Shown: one piece after another, positions 1-13,194 of the stretch
Layout: each line of letters begins with the position of its first letter
Position numbering within the stretch: the first letter of the stretch is position 1
Assembly (NCBI GenBank): GCA_024529925.1
Contig: JAFEUB010000725.1
Span: 1,443,001-1,507,000, forward strand
Length of the DNA stretch: 64,000 bases
From: Ophthalmolycus amberensis
Taxonomy: Eukaryota; Chordata; Actinopteri; Perciformes; Zoarcidae
Direction: 5' to 3'
Notes under the pieces: generated by a model
The model's database searches: none
Seen by the model: only the letters and a program-made list of their open reading frames with translations
Told to the model about the DNA's origin: nothing
Program-made: the position numbers and the translations under genes

Positions 1-155
1 TGGAGTTGAACAGGTAACAATATAGTTATTGAATACAAATCAAACCAAGAGTGAGATCAATTAGTTAAAGTAATAGTGTTAATATTTGAATGGGCCCCGG
101 GACACTTTGTACTTGAAAAGTTGGGCCCCGAGGTCAAAAAGGTTAAGAACCCCTG
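1..155 (-). mobile_element. hAT-like DNA element, terminal fragment
   Basis: The right edge of this stretch (about 141-155), read on the minus strand, is CAGGGGTTCTTAACC followed by a T-rich run. This matches the CAGGGGT.. terminal inverted repeat typical of hAT non-autonomous elements in vertebrates. The other end lies left of the window, so element length is unknown. The 8 bases after the terminus (156-163) would be one copy of the 8-bp target duplication expected of hAT. No coding remnant is visible. The class rests on the terminus only. Confidence 0.5.
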
Positions 156-2061
156 TTTCTAGACCACACAAACAAACACACTATTGCATTTACCAACTTT
201 TTAAATTAAAAAAAACAAAACAAACAGGCTGACAAAAATGACACAAAAGTTACACGCAGCCTGTTGGTGTTAATGACCTTCACTTTCCTTACTTGTTCTA
301 TATTTGTCTCATCCCACAGAAGCCTCAATAATACATACAATAGACACATCTAATGGAGCAAACACTGAACTAAATTAAACAGTGCTCTCTGTCAATCACG
401 TGTGGTTGACAGGGCCGGGGTAAAGAAGTAACGCTATGTGACAGCTGTTGTTAATTTATGTGCAGAAAAACTTCAGAGTCTTCTGATCATTGTCGTCGTA
501 TGGATTTTTAATATAGAGCGGTGGGTGGTGCGTGAGCATATGGAACTGGCTTTCATATTAAAAAACGAATGAATTAAAAAAACAACAGGTCTCTTAGGCT
601 GCAAGGTACTTTTAGAAAAGCTTCCTGTTCAAATGAAAACAGTTTTTGTGATATAACTTTAAAAGAAATAAAAAAGGTCAACTTCACCCCCAGGTCTGAG
701 TTCTCTCACTCTGATTTAAAAAATAGGGCAAGCGGGCTGAGAAATGAAACCACTTCTGTTTGATGAAAGCGGGAGGAGGCACCGTTATACACAGTGCTGT
801 CACTGACTTTTCATTTTCTGTGTAGCATGAAAGCATGGTGGCGTTAGCAAGCTAACGCTAGCTAGCTAACTAGCCAAAGGCTAAATGAGAAAAATGTGGC
901 CCCATAATCAATCATCAACACAGATTCCCCAGATTTTGTAGTGTGCTGATAGTTTCATTTCCAGTCCACAGAGAGGAGAAGACGCTTGTGCTGTGCTGTG
1001 ATTGTGACGCTACACTGGTTACAGAAGAAGTTAAAACGACCACCCGGTCGATACTACCTCGCCATTGGCCTTGGCAAGATTAGAGCTGATTCACAAAAGT
1101 AGATGGCGTGTTGATGTGTTTCATCACATTACAGTCACAGCACACATCATTTGGAAAACATTTCCAAGAGGGCCTTGAATCTTTTTTCCTAAGATCAGGT
1201 ATGAATTTTAATGCTTAATTTGAGCCAATGTGGACGCAAAGTCCTTAAAGCGTTGAGGATGTATTCATTTATTACAGCTATTAGCTCACATATCAATTGG
1301 TTCATCTCCGTGACAACATAGCAAACTCCTCTGATGAACACAGTCTGATACAGTTGAAAGCTCCAGTAAAGGCTAGTAAGTGGATCTTGAGTTGAGATTG
1401 TTTCGTCAAACTGCTGAAGTATAACTCAGTTTATAAGGGAATGAAATCTTTTTTTATTTCTTTTGGGATTACTTTAGCTCAGAGAAGATGATCTATATTC
1501 ATTAATAATGATAGGAAGGTCAAATGTCCTCCTCATACATTTGTGTGTAATCCAATAAGCGATCAGTCCAATAACTAATGGAATACCTGTCAGCCTTCAG
1601 ATTATGGGATCATCCAATCTCTTGTAAATCCATTACTACAACTCTCTTTCGCTGTCTTTGTGTTGCATTCAAGCGTCCATGCTCTGCAGACAACACATTT
1701 TAAGAGGAGAGGCGTCAAAAGAAAGACTGAAGAAAGACAAAGCCGTCGACCGGTGTCCTCTTTGAGAGATCTCATTTCAGATTGAGTATGTTTGATGGAG
1801 GTTTCTTTAGAACTCATAGACTGAGAGAGAGGGAGGGACGGGAAGAGGATGATGAAGATAGAGTCGGTGAGGTGTGATGGCTGTGTAACACGCGGTGTGT
1901 GTGTGTGTTCACTGGTGGCATTTCCAGGCTTAGCGCTGGGCTCCGTGTGAAGTAACGGGTCCGCATATTAACTCAGTCTGAAATATCAGGCTGTGCCCAA
2001 CACCTTTCTGCCTCTCTTACTATCAGCCACACAACCAGAACAGACTTAATAACTTTGCTTC
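156..2061. other. unannotated AT-rich stretch
   Basis: I see no supported gene here. It holds a cluster of GCTAGC/GTTAGC words around 838-886, including an 8-bp inverted repeat (GCGTTAGC, 2-base loop, GCTAACGC). There is a short GT run near 1898-1910. All open frames are short and have no recognisable domain. Confidence 0.5.
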
Positions 2062-2366
2062 TACCGTGTGTGTGTGTGTGTGTGCGCGCGCACGTGTCTT
2101 GTCTGTTGGCTCTGGCTCTTTGACAGCGATAACCTTTCTGGAATAGAAGTGTTAATTGCACTGGTCTGGGATCAGTGGGGGAGATGGTGTAATGTCTATT
2201 CTGAGATTCAATTTTTTACTGTGTGTGTGTGTGTGTGTGTGTGCAAAAAGAGGAAAAAATCCTAACAAAGAGGAAGAAAAAGAACATATTTTCTCGCATT
2301 TAGATAAAATGTATAAAATAGTGTAGTGTGTGTCTGTGTGCGTGTGTGGGAGGGGGGGGGGGGGGA
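2062..2366. repeat. (GT)n microsatellites and a 14-G tract
   Basis: Two GT/TG runs (about 2066-2092, running into GCGCGCGC, and 2221-2243) and a run of 14 G (2352-2365) lie within 300 bp. The short open frames across them on both strands are repeat-driven (poly Cys-Val or Thr-His) and are not genes. Confidence 0.9.
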
Positions 2367-2889
2367 TAGACTCAAGCCCACCGCCACCCTCCAAAGGATA
2401 GAGAGGCGAAGTACAGCACCTTAACTTGTCCCCTGTGGGACCTGATTATGGAAAACAGCGAGGGACAAATCATTTTGTGATCTCGTTTGAATCGTGCCAT
2501 GAGGTACATATGAGGCTTGTTTATTTAAAAGATCATTTTGCCAGTCAAGAAAGTCGCAATTCTGTCATATTTTTTAGTGCGAAACCGCTCAGTGGACTAC
2601 GTCACCGAACGGTGGCCGTCACCCCGGCTCGCTAGCTAGCTAAAGTGCTGTGGGAGTTCACCCGTCACAAGAGCTAGCTCAAAGTTCAGTTCACATAGAT
2701 TCAAATGAACTAGATCAGATCATCACAATTAAGTATTTTGAACGCAAAAAAACATGTACTAGTTCACGTTAATCCATCCACCCGATGTGTGCTTTTGTGG
2801 TCTTTATACTTTCTCGTTCATGATTACGTGGAGAACAAACTAGTCTCAAAACGCATGCACGTGACACGAGTGCACAGAACTGTGTCTAC

Positions 2890-3220
2890 AAACAGAGTCC
2901 GATTGCATAGAAGTCTATGAGAAAATGACCCTACTTCTCTCTTGATTTATTCCCTCTGTAAACATTGTAAACATGAGTTTATGGTCTCAATCTCTAGTTT
3001 CAAGTCTTCGTCAATACAGCATGATGTTCATTTAATAAATGATGGTCCATTTAGAGTCACATAGACCATATCTTTATGACCTACCAGAGCCTTCATCGGT
3101 TAAAAAAAAAAGCTGCGATGGCCAAATCGCCAAACTCGAGACTTCAAGACATCAGTTCACAAACCAATGGGTGACATCACGATGACAACGTCCACTTCTT
3201 AGACTGTATACAGTCTATGG
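2890..3220 (+). repeat. dispersed teleost repeat family A, copy 1 (internally deleted)
   Basis: This segment is collinear with 28990-29424. Shared blocks include a TTGATTTATT..CAGTAAA-type block near 2942-2975, a TTTAGAGTCA.ATAGACCATA block near 3050-3072, and the 3' block CACAAACCAATGGGTGACAT through CTACGTCCACTTCTTA..CAGTCTATGG (about 3157-3220). It lacks the middle part, with its TGTGATTGACAGG motif, that copy 2 keeps. I recognise the 3' block as a common percomorph interspersed repeat. I see no coding capacity and its class is unresolved. Confidence 0.65.
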
Positions 3221-3557
3221 GCGGGACTTTGCCTCTCTATTAGCGTGCATATGAAAAAGCTGGACATTGAAAGTAACTGTTATGGTAGTTAATATAGCTA
3301 CAAGGGAACGTAGTTAGCTAGGGAGCTAGTTAGCTAGTGCAATAGCTCACAGGAGTCTACGAGCCTCTAAGGAGATACAAATTCCCGAACATCTCAATCC
3401 AAGCAGATCATCCCTGCTGCGCCTGTTAAAGCCGACAGCAGAATAGAGCGGTCTGTCTGATCCACTCATTCAAACACCCGGGCAGCTTCTCCTTCCAGGA
3501 CTGATCAGGAAATCCAAACCGGCCCGCTTTCAAATGGCCCAACTCCTTCTACCTGCA

Positions 3558-3591
3558 TACACACACATTAACTCTCACACTCACACACACA

Positions 3592-3634
<43 letters not shown>
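3558..3634. repeat. (CA)n microsatellite
   Basis: Interrupted CA repeat with TC interruptions, pure from about 3593 to 3634. Confidence 0.95.
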
Positions 3635-3636
<2 letters not shown>

Positions 3637-5059
3637 CTCTGCCCCTCCAGTGATCCAGCGCCTGCAGCACATCTTTGCCTTTACCTGGGGGGGGTTTATT
3701 AAGTGAGATGGTTCCACTGCAAAGGTGTATCAGCAGCGGCCGCCGTCTCGTGGGAGCACACGCGGCCAATTACGCCATAGCAGACGGTCATCGGGGGGGC
3801 AGCAGAGGTTCAAGGACTAGCTGAGGGTGTGTTACAGAAGTGTTTATTCAGATCTGCTGATAGCAGCAGAAAGACACCTAACAACAGTCCAAAAAGGTTT
3901 GCAGAGCTGATTTACACACAATTTGAGTCAGAAATAGTATTTTAGGTTTAAAAGTGTGGCATTGTTCTTATTATTAAGTTAAATGAGCTGCTCATTGAAC
4001 TGATCAATTAACAGTTAAAGTAATGTTTCTTTTCCCCTTTCTAGCAAAATGAAGTTAACGTTGAATACACTGTTCTGTATGTGCGGCAGTACCTCAGTGT
4101 CTCATTGCTTTGTTGCCGACTGCCGTGTGACTTTTCTCTTTCACGCCCAGAAACTTTAAATTGCATCCTCTCCGCCTTATCAAATCTGAATTAAGACGCT
4201 TTCTTTTCCCGCGGAACGATGACAAACAAGCGTTCCTTTCAACCTTGCTGGATAAAGTCGAAGAGGAGCAAACGCTCCAACTGGAAGAAAACATCTGGAC
4301 TGCCTCGTTTATCATATAAACTGACAAGATAATTGCAACAATAAAAGCATAATTCAAAAATGGGGTATGATAGTGAGATGTGATCAGAGACAGATTAAGG
4401 TGGTTTGGGGCCCCTGGGCTTATATTACCCATTAAAAGAAAGAAAAGAAAAAAAAGACAACTAAGTCATTCCGGGAGATGTTTTGTGGAATAACCTGCTG
4501 GAAATGAAACAAAAGCACACACGTGTGCAGGATGTACGGCTCTAAACACACACACAGAGTCCGTTCACTCCTGGGATCAGAATACGTCTCTAACACGGAG
4601 GATTCGTCATTTATGTTTGAAAAGAAAAAAAGCGTTGATGTTTTTAACCAGTTTGTCAATCGATCACAATTCAGTCCTTGATTGATTTACATGTAAACAA
4701 TAGTGTGGTAGTCACTGAAAGTGCATGAAATTAATCTTTCAATGATTATTATGTGTGTTTCACTCCAAAAGCATTATGACCAATTATGACCAATTATTTT
4801 TAATTGATTTCATTTGGTATTTGCTGTTATTTGTTTTATTTATTGACTTACAGTTCATTCTGCTATGTAATATAGCGAGCTCAGACCTGTAACAAAATGA
4901 TGATGTTGTTAATAATGTGAAAAACATAATTAAATGTCAGTATCAAAGGAGATACATCACAGAGCAGAGTCTAGAGATGCTCTAACTGCCGCTCACTGTG
5001 ACTTTAAGAACCAGCAGTGGAGGACACCGTCAGTGGGGCGCAGCTAGAAATATGCAAAG
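3635..5059. other. unannotated stretch
   Basis: No gene is supported. There is a small 11-bp tandem duplication (ATTATGACCAA) near 4778-4798. Otherwise it is AT-rich unique-looking sequence. Confidence 0.5.
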
Positions 5060-5065
5060 AAAAAG

Positions 5066-5096
<31 letters not shown>

Positions 5097-5610
5097 TGTG
5101 TGTGTGAGTGAGAGGAAGTAACAGGGAGCTGGAGAAATAGTTAGTAATGGCAACAGACTGTGGGCTTTTGACACCTCAGCTCATCCACATCATGGCTTCC
5201 GCAGCCCACGTTAATCATCACACACACACTCACACACACACACTACCTGTACTGTCAGCCGTATCGATTGCAGGGTGGCCGGTGGATGAACCTGTCATGG
5301 CCAACATAGATCGGACTGGAGGATAATGAAGTCTTCCTGCCCTATCTGACAAGCTCCGAGAGAAAGCGAGCAAGAAAGTGTCTGAGGGTGTGTGTGTGTG
5401 TGTGTGAGAGTGAAAAACAGGAAAGATGCTCCCGGGACAGCCCACGGGCGTTCTAACCATTGCCTGAATAAATTGGATGGAAAGAAGGCCCGTTGTGAGT
5501 GGAAGACGTGATCTGTCATGGTGTCATCCAAATGAGACTCGTATGAAGGGACAGGTCAGGGTGCTAAGAAAGACCTAACCCACACACACACACACACACA
5601 CTCACACGCG
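5060..5610. repeat. cluster of short GT/GA and CA microsatellites
   Basis: Short dinucleotide tracts lie at about 5066-5106 (GT then GA then GT), 5219-5244 (CA), 5388-5408 (GT) and 5580-5600 (CA). They explain the His-Thr-rich open frames in both directions here. Confidence 0.85.
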
Positions 5611-8537
5611 TACACACACCACTGATTGAACAGGAAGTGCAAGCTGACAGTCTTCAGCTATTTTCCTGGAAACATTTTAATCTCGCTGTAACATTGCTAA
5701 AAAAAAAAGAAAGAATAAATTTGTCTTGAGTGTCTCTCCCTCTCTCCATCTTTCATGAGCACGAGCTCACAGCCTGGTGATCCTCTGTCTCTTTCTGCCT
5801 TGATTGTTGAAGAAAAAAGGCTGCTGTTATTCGATATTTATCATATTGCCAAAAGATATCCATGAAACGCTGTGTTAGCCCGTTTCCTTGCCGTCTCTGC
5901 CCTGCCTGTGGCTCTCAGCCCCGAGCCCATTTGTAAATCTTTAAAAGCCATCTCAACATATGAGGCTCAACAATCTCCGAAAACATCTGGGCACTGTAGT
6001 TTTGTAGCCACTCAGACAGGAGGATATGGTTCATTTCTTCGGGACTATTTTCAGCCGTGGATTGATACACAGTGTTCCAATGAGTATTCAGGGCAGTAGG
6101 ACACACATGTTTGAAGTCAAACGGCTTCAAAAAGGCAAACATGTGGCCAACGTTTACACATCCAGCAGCATCAGTTACCTCTGAACGCTAATCCGTTTCA
6201 GGGACGTTTTTCGCTCCTGTTGCATTTGACTCTCTGTGGCTTCGATTTTCACTACAATATCTAAGTCCTGCACCTCTATGGAAACAGCACCAATCATGGC
6301 TAGAAGCAGAGAGAAGTCAAAAATGTCTTTGCAGTACAACATAGTGATAATGCCTTAAATGACTGGTCATGGCTTCCTAGCCCTCGACACACATGATGTG
6401 TTCAAAGAGCTGCATGGTGTGATGATAATAGAGTATTGCTGTGTTGACGTATTTCTGTAGGCCAACCGGAAAGTTAGCGTCACACTGGTTCCTTTGACAA
6501 AAGAAAAAAACAATGGAATCGGCTCTTGGATTATTGCAGAAATAAGTAAACTGACCCTCCAGATGTTTTGTCACACAGAAAAGGGCGGGCACTTGGCAAG
6601 TGATTGGATGAACCATCTGCCAATCAAACTCTTACCGAAGCCAGTCGGGAGAAGAGAAGAAACATCTGTTCCGTGGAGAAAAGCCTTCAGTGTCGTTGTT
6701 TGCTCTTCTTTCAATGAAGAAATACTCTCTCAAGTACTCATAGAACTGATGCTTCTGCAGCATCTACGCTAACCTCTTCAGCCATTGTTGTTTAGAACAC
6801 AGTGGCCTCCCCCTGACGTCGCACACGTAAGCCATGCCCGTAGCGGACAGCAGCTTCTCACTGGACGCTGATTGGTCGGGTCAAAAAACGCATTACAAGA
6901 TGGATTTTGGTTTGATCTGAGATCCCTTGATTCTAAAATAAGCTCTGTGGCAAATAAACGCTTATGATGCTTACAATAATCCTCACTCATTAATTCCATG
7001 TTTATGATTTTTGAAGCGTAAATGCAAAGAAGTCAAAAGCTACAACAGGCTTTAAACAAACTACACCACGGTCACATGACTCCACGTCACCAGCACTGAG
7101 CTAAAGGCGCACTAGTGTTCTATTGATGAGGTTGATCGTCTCATTTAGCCACTTGTTAGCAACCGCCTTTTTTAAGACACGCAAAAGCATTAAAGGTGTA
7201 TTTACTGAATTTTGTATCATAGAACTAAACATTTAAACACATTTAAATGTGTCTAACCGAAAACACATCTGATCTGAAAATGCTAAAATGCTAACAGGTT
7301 TCAGAGTTTTAGGACCTATTCCTGCAGCACTCTATTCTCTGGGGCTCAATCACGATGGGTGACCCCTTTCATATCACACATAGTCATTTGAGCAATACTT
7401 CAAGCTTGGGGTAAATAACATTGGATAAACCATCAAGGGTCTTTTCCAATGAAAGTAGCCAGCAGCACCAGCTCCAGAAGTCGCCAAATCAAGCGAGAAA
7501 GTCGCCATGTCAGCAACACTGACCGCCCGTACTTTCAGGCCTCCATCCAAAGCCACTCCCCCAAAAGTATCATTATGAAATTTGATTTGATTTCTTGATT
7601 GCCATTTGGGATGCAAAGAGAGTTTCAACTAAAATATTTTTTAAGTGCAGCTTTAAAGAATGATACAGTACGCCTAAATGCAAAGGGAATACACCGACGA
7701 GGAGTACAATGAAGAAGTAAACAGATGCCTGAGCTGCAGAGAGGAAAATGTGTGTCCCCGACCCCCGTCTGAAAAAGACTTCCCATTCAGGAAACTTCAC
7801 GCTGACAATTTTAATCCATCTTCCTCCAGCGTGGACTTGACACTTACTCCTCTTGTATTCCCCGTGGGCAACCTCTCTATCTATTTCCTCCCCCTCTCTC
7901 CCTCTCACCTTTGCCCTACTCGCTCACCCACAGGGACATGTGTGTCCCCTCCTGAACAACGCTTCAATGTAAATAAAATATAAACTGCAGGATAACAGCA
8001 GAGACAGTCTTGATGTATTCACAGTAACAATCGATTTCGCACGATATTGCAGAATCCAAACTTCTCGACCGCTTCTTTTGGATCAAATGTAGCACACACA
8101 CACACACGAGCACCAAACCATAACAGCTTTTCGCGACATAATCGTCGGCTGACGGAAATCTTTTCCTTCCACTGCAGCTGCATTTTCTCCACATAAGACC
8201 ATCAAAGAAGATGCTGGCGCCCGGAGAAGAGGGCAGCTGAAAAAATGATGCTGCTAGCACGCAGCATTCATAACGCCCTAAACTGTCAGGGTGGCAAAAA
8301 AATGACCTTATATGTGGACTGTATGTGGGAATGTGTGCGTGTGTGTGTGTGTGTAAGAATGAGTGTGAGAGAGTTAGAAGCTGTCAAAACATCCATTTAT
8401 CGAAGAGCCCATGAGGTCTCGGCGATGTTCTCTCTCTCACACACACACACACAGAGAGACGCTGGCGGAGGCGTATCACTCATCCACTATATTTAAATGC
8501 ACAAAAGATTCCGTTTTTTGCCCCTATTTCCATAAAA
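5611..8537. other. unannotated stretch
   Basis: No supported gene. It contains a short CA run (8093-8107), GT run (8337-8354) and CA run (8438-8453). Open frames are up to about 110 codons but show no domain, no repeat-free conservation signal and no paired splice sites that I can defend. Confidence 0.5.
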
Positions 8538-8993
8538 AGACATTATTCCCACTAAGCTGTTTACGGGGCTAATAAAGACGAGTAATCCACGAATATTCCT
8601 ATTTACATGCAGCCGTGCTTCACGTCAAACAGCCTCCCTCCACCTTTAACAACCTTTTTTGAAAAGGTCGGCGTTATCCAAAAAAAACCCTGTTGTATCT
8701 AAAGCTTTCATAATATAATATCTAGTAAGTAGGTGTTTCTTTTGGGCGTGCATCTCTACAACGAGTCGGTTTGAGTACGAAGCGTAGAACCATACTTCCC
8801 CGTGTTCAACGGGCTGATGGTCGGCAGGCGAGAGGCCGTGTGTCGCCAACTGTGTAAAAACAGTTTTTCCGCATATTCCGTCGTCACTGTACACGTGTCA
8901 AAAAATGCTCCTGAAGCAATTCTTAATCGGAAAATGCTGCAGGAGTGATTCAGAACAACCAAACGGAATATGCTGCTAACATGACCGTTATCT

Positions 8994-9402
8994 TACATAT
9001 GCTGCTAACATGACAGTTGAAAATGCAACAAAATTGTAATGTTTTTAATAGCGGTATTAAATCATGGCTAAAAGAGAAACATTGTTCTCACACCTAACAC
9101 TCCTGTAAACACACTTACACTTTATGTATGTCTCTGTATGTATTTGTGTATGTATCTCTGTATGTATTTGTGTATGTATCTGTGTATGTATTTGTGGATA
9201 TATTTTTTCTTTTATTTTCTATTTTAACTTCTTTATTTTCTATTTTAACTTCTTTAAAAAGCCTCCTGTGGACAGGTGTTGTAAATTATCATTTCGCTAC
9301 AAACACTTAACACAGTGCATCTGGGCTTTGTGCATAAATGTATGTTACAATTCTAATGCTACTGTGATGTCCATATCAAATAAAATAAACAAAACATAAC
9401 AT
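8994..9402 (+). mobile_element. insertion with 13-bp target-site duplication, probable retroelement fragment
   Basis: The 13-mer ATGACCGTTATCT occurs at 8981-8993 and again at 9403-9415. When the segment between is removed, the flanks join into a sequence that matches the undisturbed family C copy at 61.87-61.91 kb. The insert ends in an A-rich tail (about 9378-9400). A 3' A-rich tail with a duplication longer than 10 bp is what target-primed reverse transcription gives, so a 5'-truncated LINE or SINE-like insertion on the plus strand is the best reading. The start is complicated by a partial duplicate of flank sequence (ATATGCTGCTAACATGAC at 8969-8985 and about 8998-9014). Confidence 0.6.
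9124..9252 (+). repeat. 24-bp minisatellite followed by a 21-bp duplication
   Basis: About three copies of a 24-bp unit (TATGTATCTCTGTATGTATT plus TGTG) run from 9124 to 9196. Next comes a perfect 21-bp duplication of a TTTATTTTCTATTTTAACTT-type unit (9211-9231 and 9232-9252). Both lie inside the 409-bp insertion. Confidence 0.85.
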
Positions 9403-9499
9403 ATGACCGTTATCTAATTCGGAGTATTGTCAAAGTGAAATATTCGTGTGCATGTAAATAAAGTCATTGACTATGTTTATAAGCACAGAATGGTGCTTT

Positions 9500-9765
9500 T
9501 GCCCTTATTCTAAAAAACACAATATTGCTAATGAAAATTAATATGAAAACATAAAACAACGCCCCCCCAAAAAAACTACTGAGATACATATTCTGAATGA
9601 GCTGTATACATATCCAAAGAAATATCGGCATATCCCACGTGTCTCAATCGGAGAATGCTCCATTCATGATGAGGCCTAATGCAAAACGGAATATGATCTT
9701 TACAACATGAATTTAGTCATATTCTGAATAACAGTGTGAAATTAGTGTGATTGTGAACTTGGTGT
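9500..9765 (+). repeat. dispersed repeat family C, diverged copy 2
   Basis: Order of blocks: TATTGCTAATGAAAATTAAT, then GAATGCTCCATTCATGATGAG, then CGGAATATGATCTTTACA, then a TAGTGTGATTGTGAACTTGG-like end. This matches the order in the 61.6-kb copy. It sits directly after copy 1, so two members lie head to tail. Confidence 0.45.
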
Positions 9766-12700
9766 CTATTTTAAAGAAAAAGGTTCACATGTACTGAAGT
9801 CCGTCTTAACTCAATACACACATGCCATGTGGATTTTTTTAAAGGCGTCTTTGTCACCGTTTCTCCTTTCGATCCAGTGCAGGCCGCCAAGAGATCCTTG
9901 TTCAGCCAAAGCAAAGGCATCTTTATCTGATCACTGATCATGCAGTGGCCCTGAGCTCAGCTCAGCTCGGAGTATTGTATTGAAGTAGAATCTGAACCTG
10001 GGTGTTTTTGCACCGTCATAGCAAACACATCTCGATAGACAGTTGTGAACAGCTATGCCATGCTAAGCTATGCTTTGAGTTGAAGTATACAATAAAGTGT
10101 TGCCTTCAGCAGTGCAAAAGGGTACTTCTCCAGTTTCCACTCAGCTTGGCTGAAAAAACAACAACAACTGAAAGCAGAGGCAACAAAGGGCTGCTGCCCG
10201 TTCTGATAGCTTTGCTGAAGAATCGTTTAAAAGAGCGTCATTATCGAGCTCAAAAACACAGCCAGACCACGGAGGCACTACGGTGGTAAATCCACCCTCC
10301 CACACGGAGGAGAGCAGTCCCTTCAGCACGGTGACTTACTTACATACACTGTGTACCCGGATAACCGGCTGTCACAATACACAGCAGCGCTGTCAGTGGT
10401 CTCCGTGCAGGCGATCTGGACTCTGTGTTTGAGCAGTAATGTGTTGCTGTGAGGTGCACAGTCGTCACATGGCAGATGCACCGGATGCTGGAAATGCTGC
10501 TGAGGCATCTGGCCAGTTGCTTGCATTTTCATATGTTATTATTGCATAAAACCCATTCTTTAATGTGGTACGTAAAAGTGTTTTGCAACTTCTTTTCTCA
10601 ATAACCCCCCCCCTCAAAGAAAACAGTCCAAGAATATTTAGTGTTTCTCTCACTGTTAATCATTTAGAATAACACTTTGCATGACTTTCAAAGTCATTAT
10701 TTAATCATTTCAAACAGCTTATGACTTACGTGTACTCCTCCTAACAGGTGGAGTTAGCTGTGTTAGCTGAGTTAGCTGTGTGCCCTGGAGAAGATGCAGA
10801 ATATGAAGAATGAGACGTCATTTTTATGTTCGGCGCTGGAAGAAGCAAAGAGGCAGCTTTTCCTGTGACCCAACCTTCTGAACTGTGATTTTGCTCAATG
10901 GGTACTTTGACTGTGTATAAAGTCACACAGGGTCGTTGCCGGGAACCATGAAAGGGGTGCCGTGTTTGGTAACAACTTAAAGGTGTAATATGTAACATCT
11001 AGCAAGAATATAGGTTCAGAACATTGAACTAATGAACCTTATCAACTGCATGTGAAGAGGTTGTGCTGTTGTCATCACATTTAAAGATGTTTATGTGTTG
11101 TGATGCAGAGATGCCGTCTTGTAACACCACTTAGCGTGTCCAGTCAATCAAGTTGTGTGTGTTTTAATAGTTTGTGTATTAAATCCAAAGTGGCAGAAAG
11201 GAGAAAAAACGACTTCCGTTTCCGTTTCCGTTTCGTCTTCCCCGAGCAGGCGCAGCTCCAGTGCGCACCCCAGCACCGGTGGTCTGATCCCGGGGGGGGG
11301 GGGGGGCACTCTCTGTTGCTTCCGCTACACGGGGGTTAAGCCCAGCGAGCGCTTGAGGTTCGTGCTCGCTGAATGTGAGTTGCTGCGACGCTGACTTGGG
11401 GTCCGTCTATACCGGATCCGACACATGCTCTACTACCGGCAGGGTGGTCGGTTAGTGTCACAGTGAAAACAAAGATGGTGAACGTAAACTACAGGCCGAT
11501 GCCAAATGTTGCGATTATAAGACAGCAGTATTACTGTGACTGAGTTTCAGGAGTTTGCTTGAATCTTCCGTGTTTTTGTTAATAAGTCGTGTTTTATGTC
11601 TAAACCGATGACCGCCAATTGAGATTGCATGGACCTAGCAGAGGTGAAATGCGGCGCCATGTTTCTTTAAATCATGTGGCTAGACACTGCACATCGCACA
11701 AAGGAATCTTCACCTTCAAAGATAAGTGTAGTCATTATTTCCCCTGAAGACTCACTTCAACATCGGCACAAAAACCTGTCTGAGCAGAACAAAAACATCA
11801 CGCAGCTTGTTTCACCTCCCTCAGATCCTTGCCATTCAGCACAAACCTCATATGCGCGCCTTATGTAACCTCGACCATAATGCCACAGAGATGAGCTCCA
11901 GCTCCGAATCCATTCCATCAAACGTTTCACTGCGCAGGAGGAGCTGATGAGTGAAGAAACACGGAGGGAATATTTCTGGCCATGTTGAACCAATAAAACG
12001 AGACACCACAGGCTGAGTTGATGTAATCTGGATGTCATGACGCGGGGGCCTGTCGTGACGGAGGAAGCGCTCCTCTCAGAAGGAGTCCTTTTCGCTCAAA
12101 ACTCAAATGCAATTCTTCCGGCTCCTTTTCTCAGGACTTGAAAGACAACCCATCTGCTCCTCCTGGCCGCCGCTCAATCACTCCGCCTTCTGTTGTGCGG
12201 GGCCGTAAGGTGAGTTAAATGTTTCCACCGCTTCACCGACAGCCGGGGGGGGGAGGGCAGTCAGGGACGCGGTAGCATCTCCCTGACTGTGATCACGTCT
12301 TAATTCATCGTGTGGCATTACAATATGCTAATCATAATCAACGTCACCTCTTACCCCATGTGACGGATACGTTAGCCAGCCCCAGTCTCCCGTGATCGTC
12401 GTCGTGTCCAGTAGGTTCACTGCAGAGAGAGAGAAGAAGAACACAACACATGAACTTTAAATGATTGTTTTCGTCCATCCTGTGCTTCATCGCCATCCTC
12501 CTGTGTGCACTGGCACCCGACAGAGTCACGCACACCTGTCTGACAGGTGTGACTGATGAGTCAGGGCGGTCATCGCAGCAACTCCGGGCTGTGGTGTCGC
12601 AGCGTGTGATGTCACCTTGACCCGGCTCCCCCTCCGAGCGGGGACCTCAGTGGCCCAGGCTCAGAATAGAGCAGAATACAGACCGCTTACTGTTAAACGT

Positions 12701-12900
12701 GCAGGTGAGACAGTGCAGCGGCTGAGCGGGAAATATCCAATAAACTGCTGATTTAAATATGAAGACTGCAACTCAGGCACGGCTTTGTTGAACTCCTTTT
12801 TTCCCTTTCAAGTACATTTCAAGTAGTAAAAAACAACAAAAGAACAACTGTATGTGAACACTATATAAATCCAGACAGACAACAAAGAAGTAAAAAGAGG
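9766..12900. other. unannotated stretch with small simple repeats
   Basis: No gene supported. Small features: GCTCAGCTCAGCTC near 9954-9967; GTTAGCTG reiterated at about 10752-10780; a 6-bp tandem (TTTCCG) near 11214-11234; a run of 15 G (11292-11306). Several TAAAGGTG.AATATG-like words, such as 10980, suggest old dispersed repeats that I could not delimit. Confidence 0.4.
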
Positions 12901-12905
12901 ATGCA

Positions 12906-12906
12906 G

Positions 12907-12949
<43 letters not shown>

Positions 12950-13005
12950 TATATATGTATATATATGCATATATATGTATATATATGTATATATATGCAT
13001 ATATG
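12906..13005. repeat. (TA)n with GCATATAT/GTATATAT higher-order pattern
   Basis: A pure TA run (about 12912-12946) passes into an array where TATATATG is punctuated by alternating GCAT and GTAT every 8-12 bp. Confidence 0.9.
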
Positions 13006-13194
13006 AGCAACATATTACCAACCTGCCACAAATTTTGAAAAATAATTTTTCAAAATATTAAATACTGACATATTGCCGAAACAATTTCCAATGTTATATC
13101 TTATTTTCTTTCATACATTTTAAGGATTAAATGTGCTGAGGTAGTCAGGCAACATTCATGTTTAATGAATTTCAAACAAATTCGTACATTTTTC

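Larger units (their letters stand above)
8538..9472 (+). repeat. dispersed repeat family C, copy 1, split by an insertion
   Basis: It is collinear with 61648-61965. Both copies start with ATTCCCACTAAG.TGTTTAC, carry CAGCCTCCCTC and GAAAAGGTCGG, then GGAATATGCTG..ACATGA, then ATT.GGA.TATTGTCA, and end in a GTGTGC.TGTAAA block. In this copy the collinearity breaks at 8993 and resumes at 9416, because a 409-bp segment has been inserted. Related copies lie just downstream (9500-9765) and at 61.6 kb. No coding content. The family looks like a non-autonomous element, but I cannot assign a class. Confidence 0.65.
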
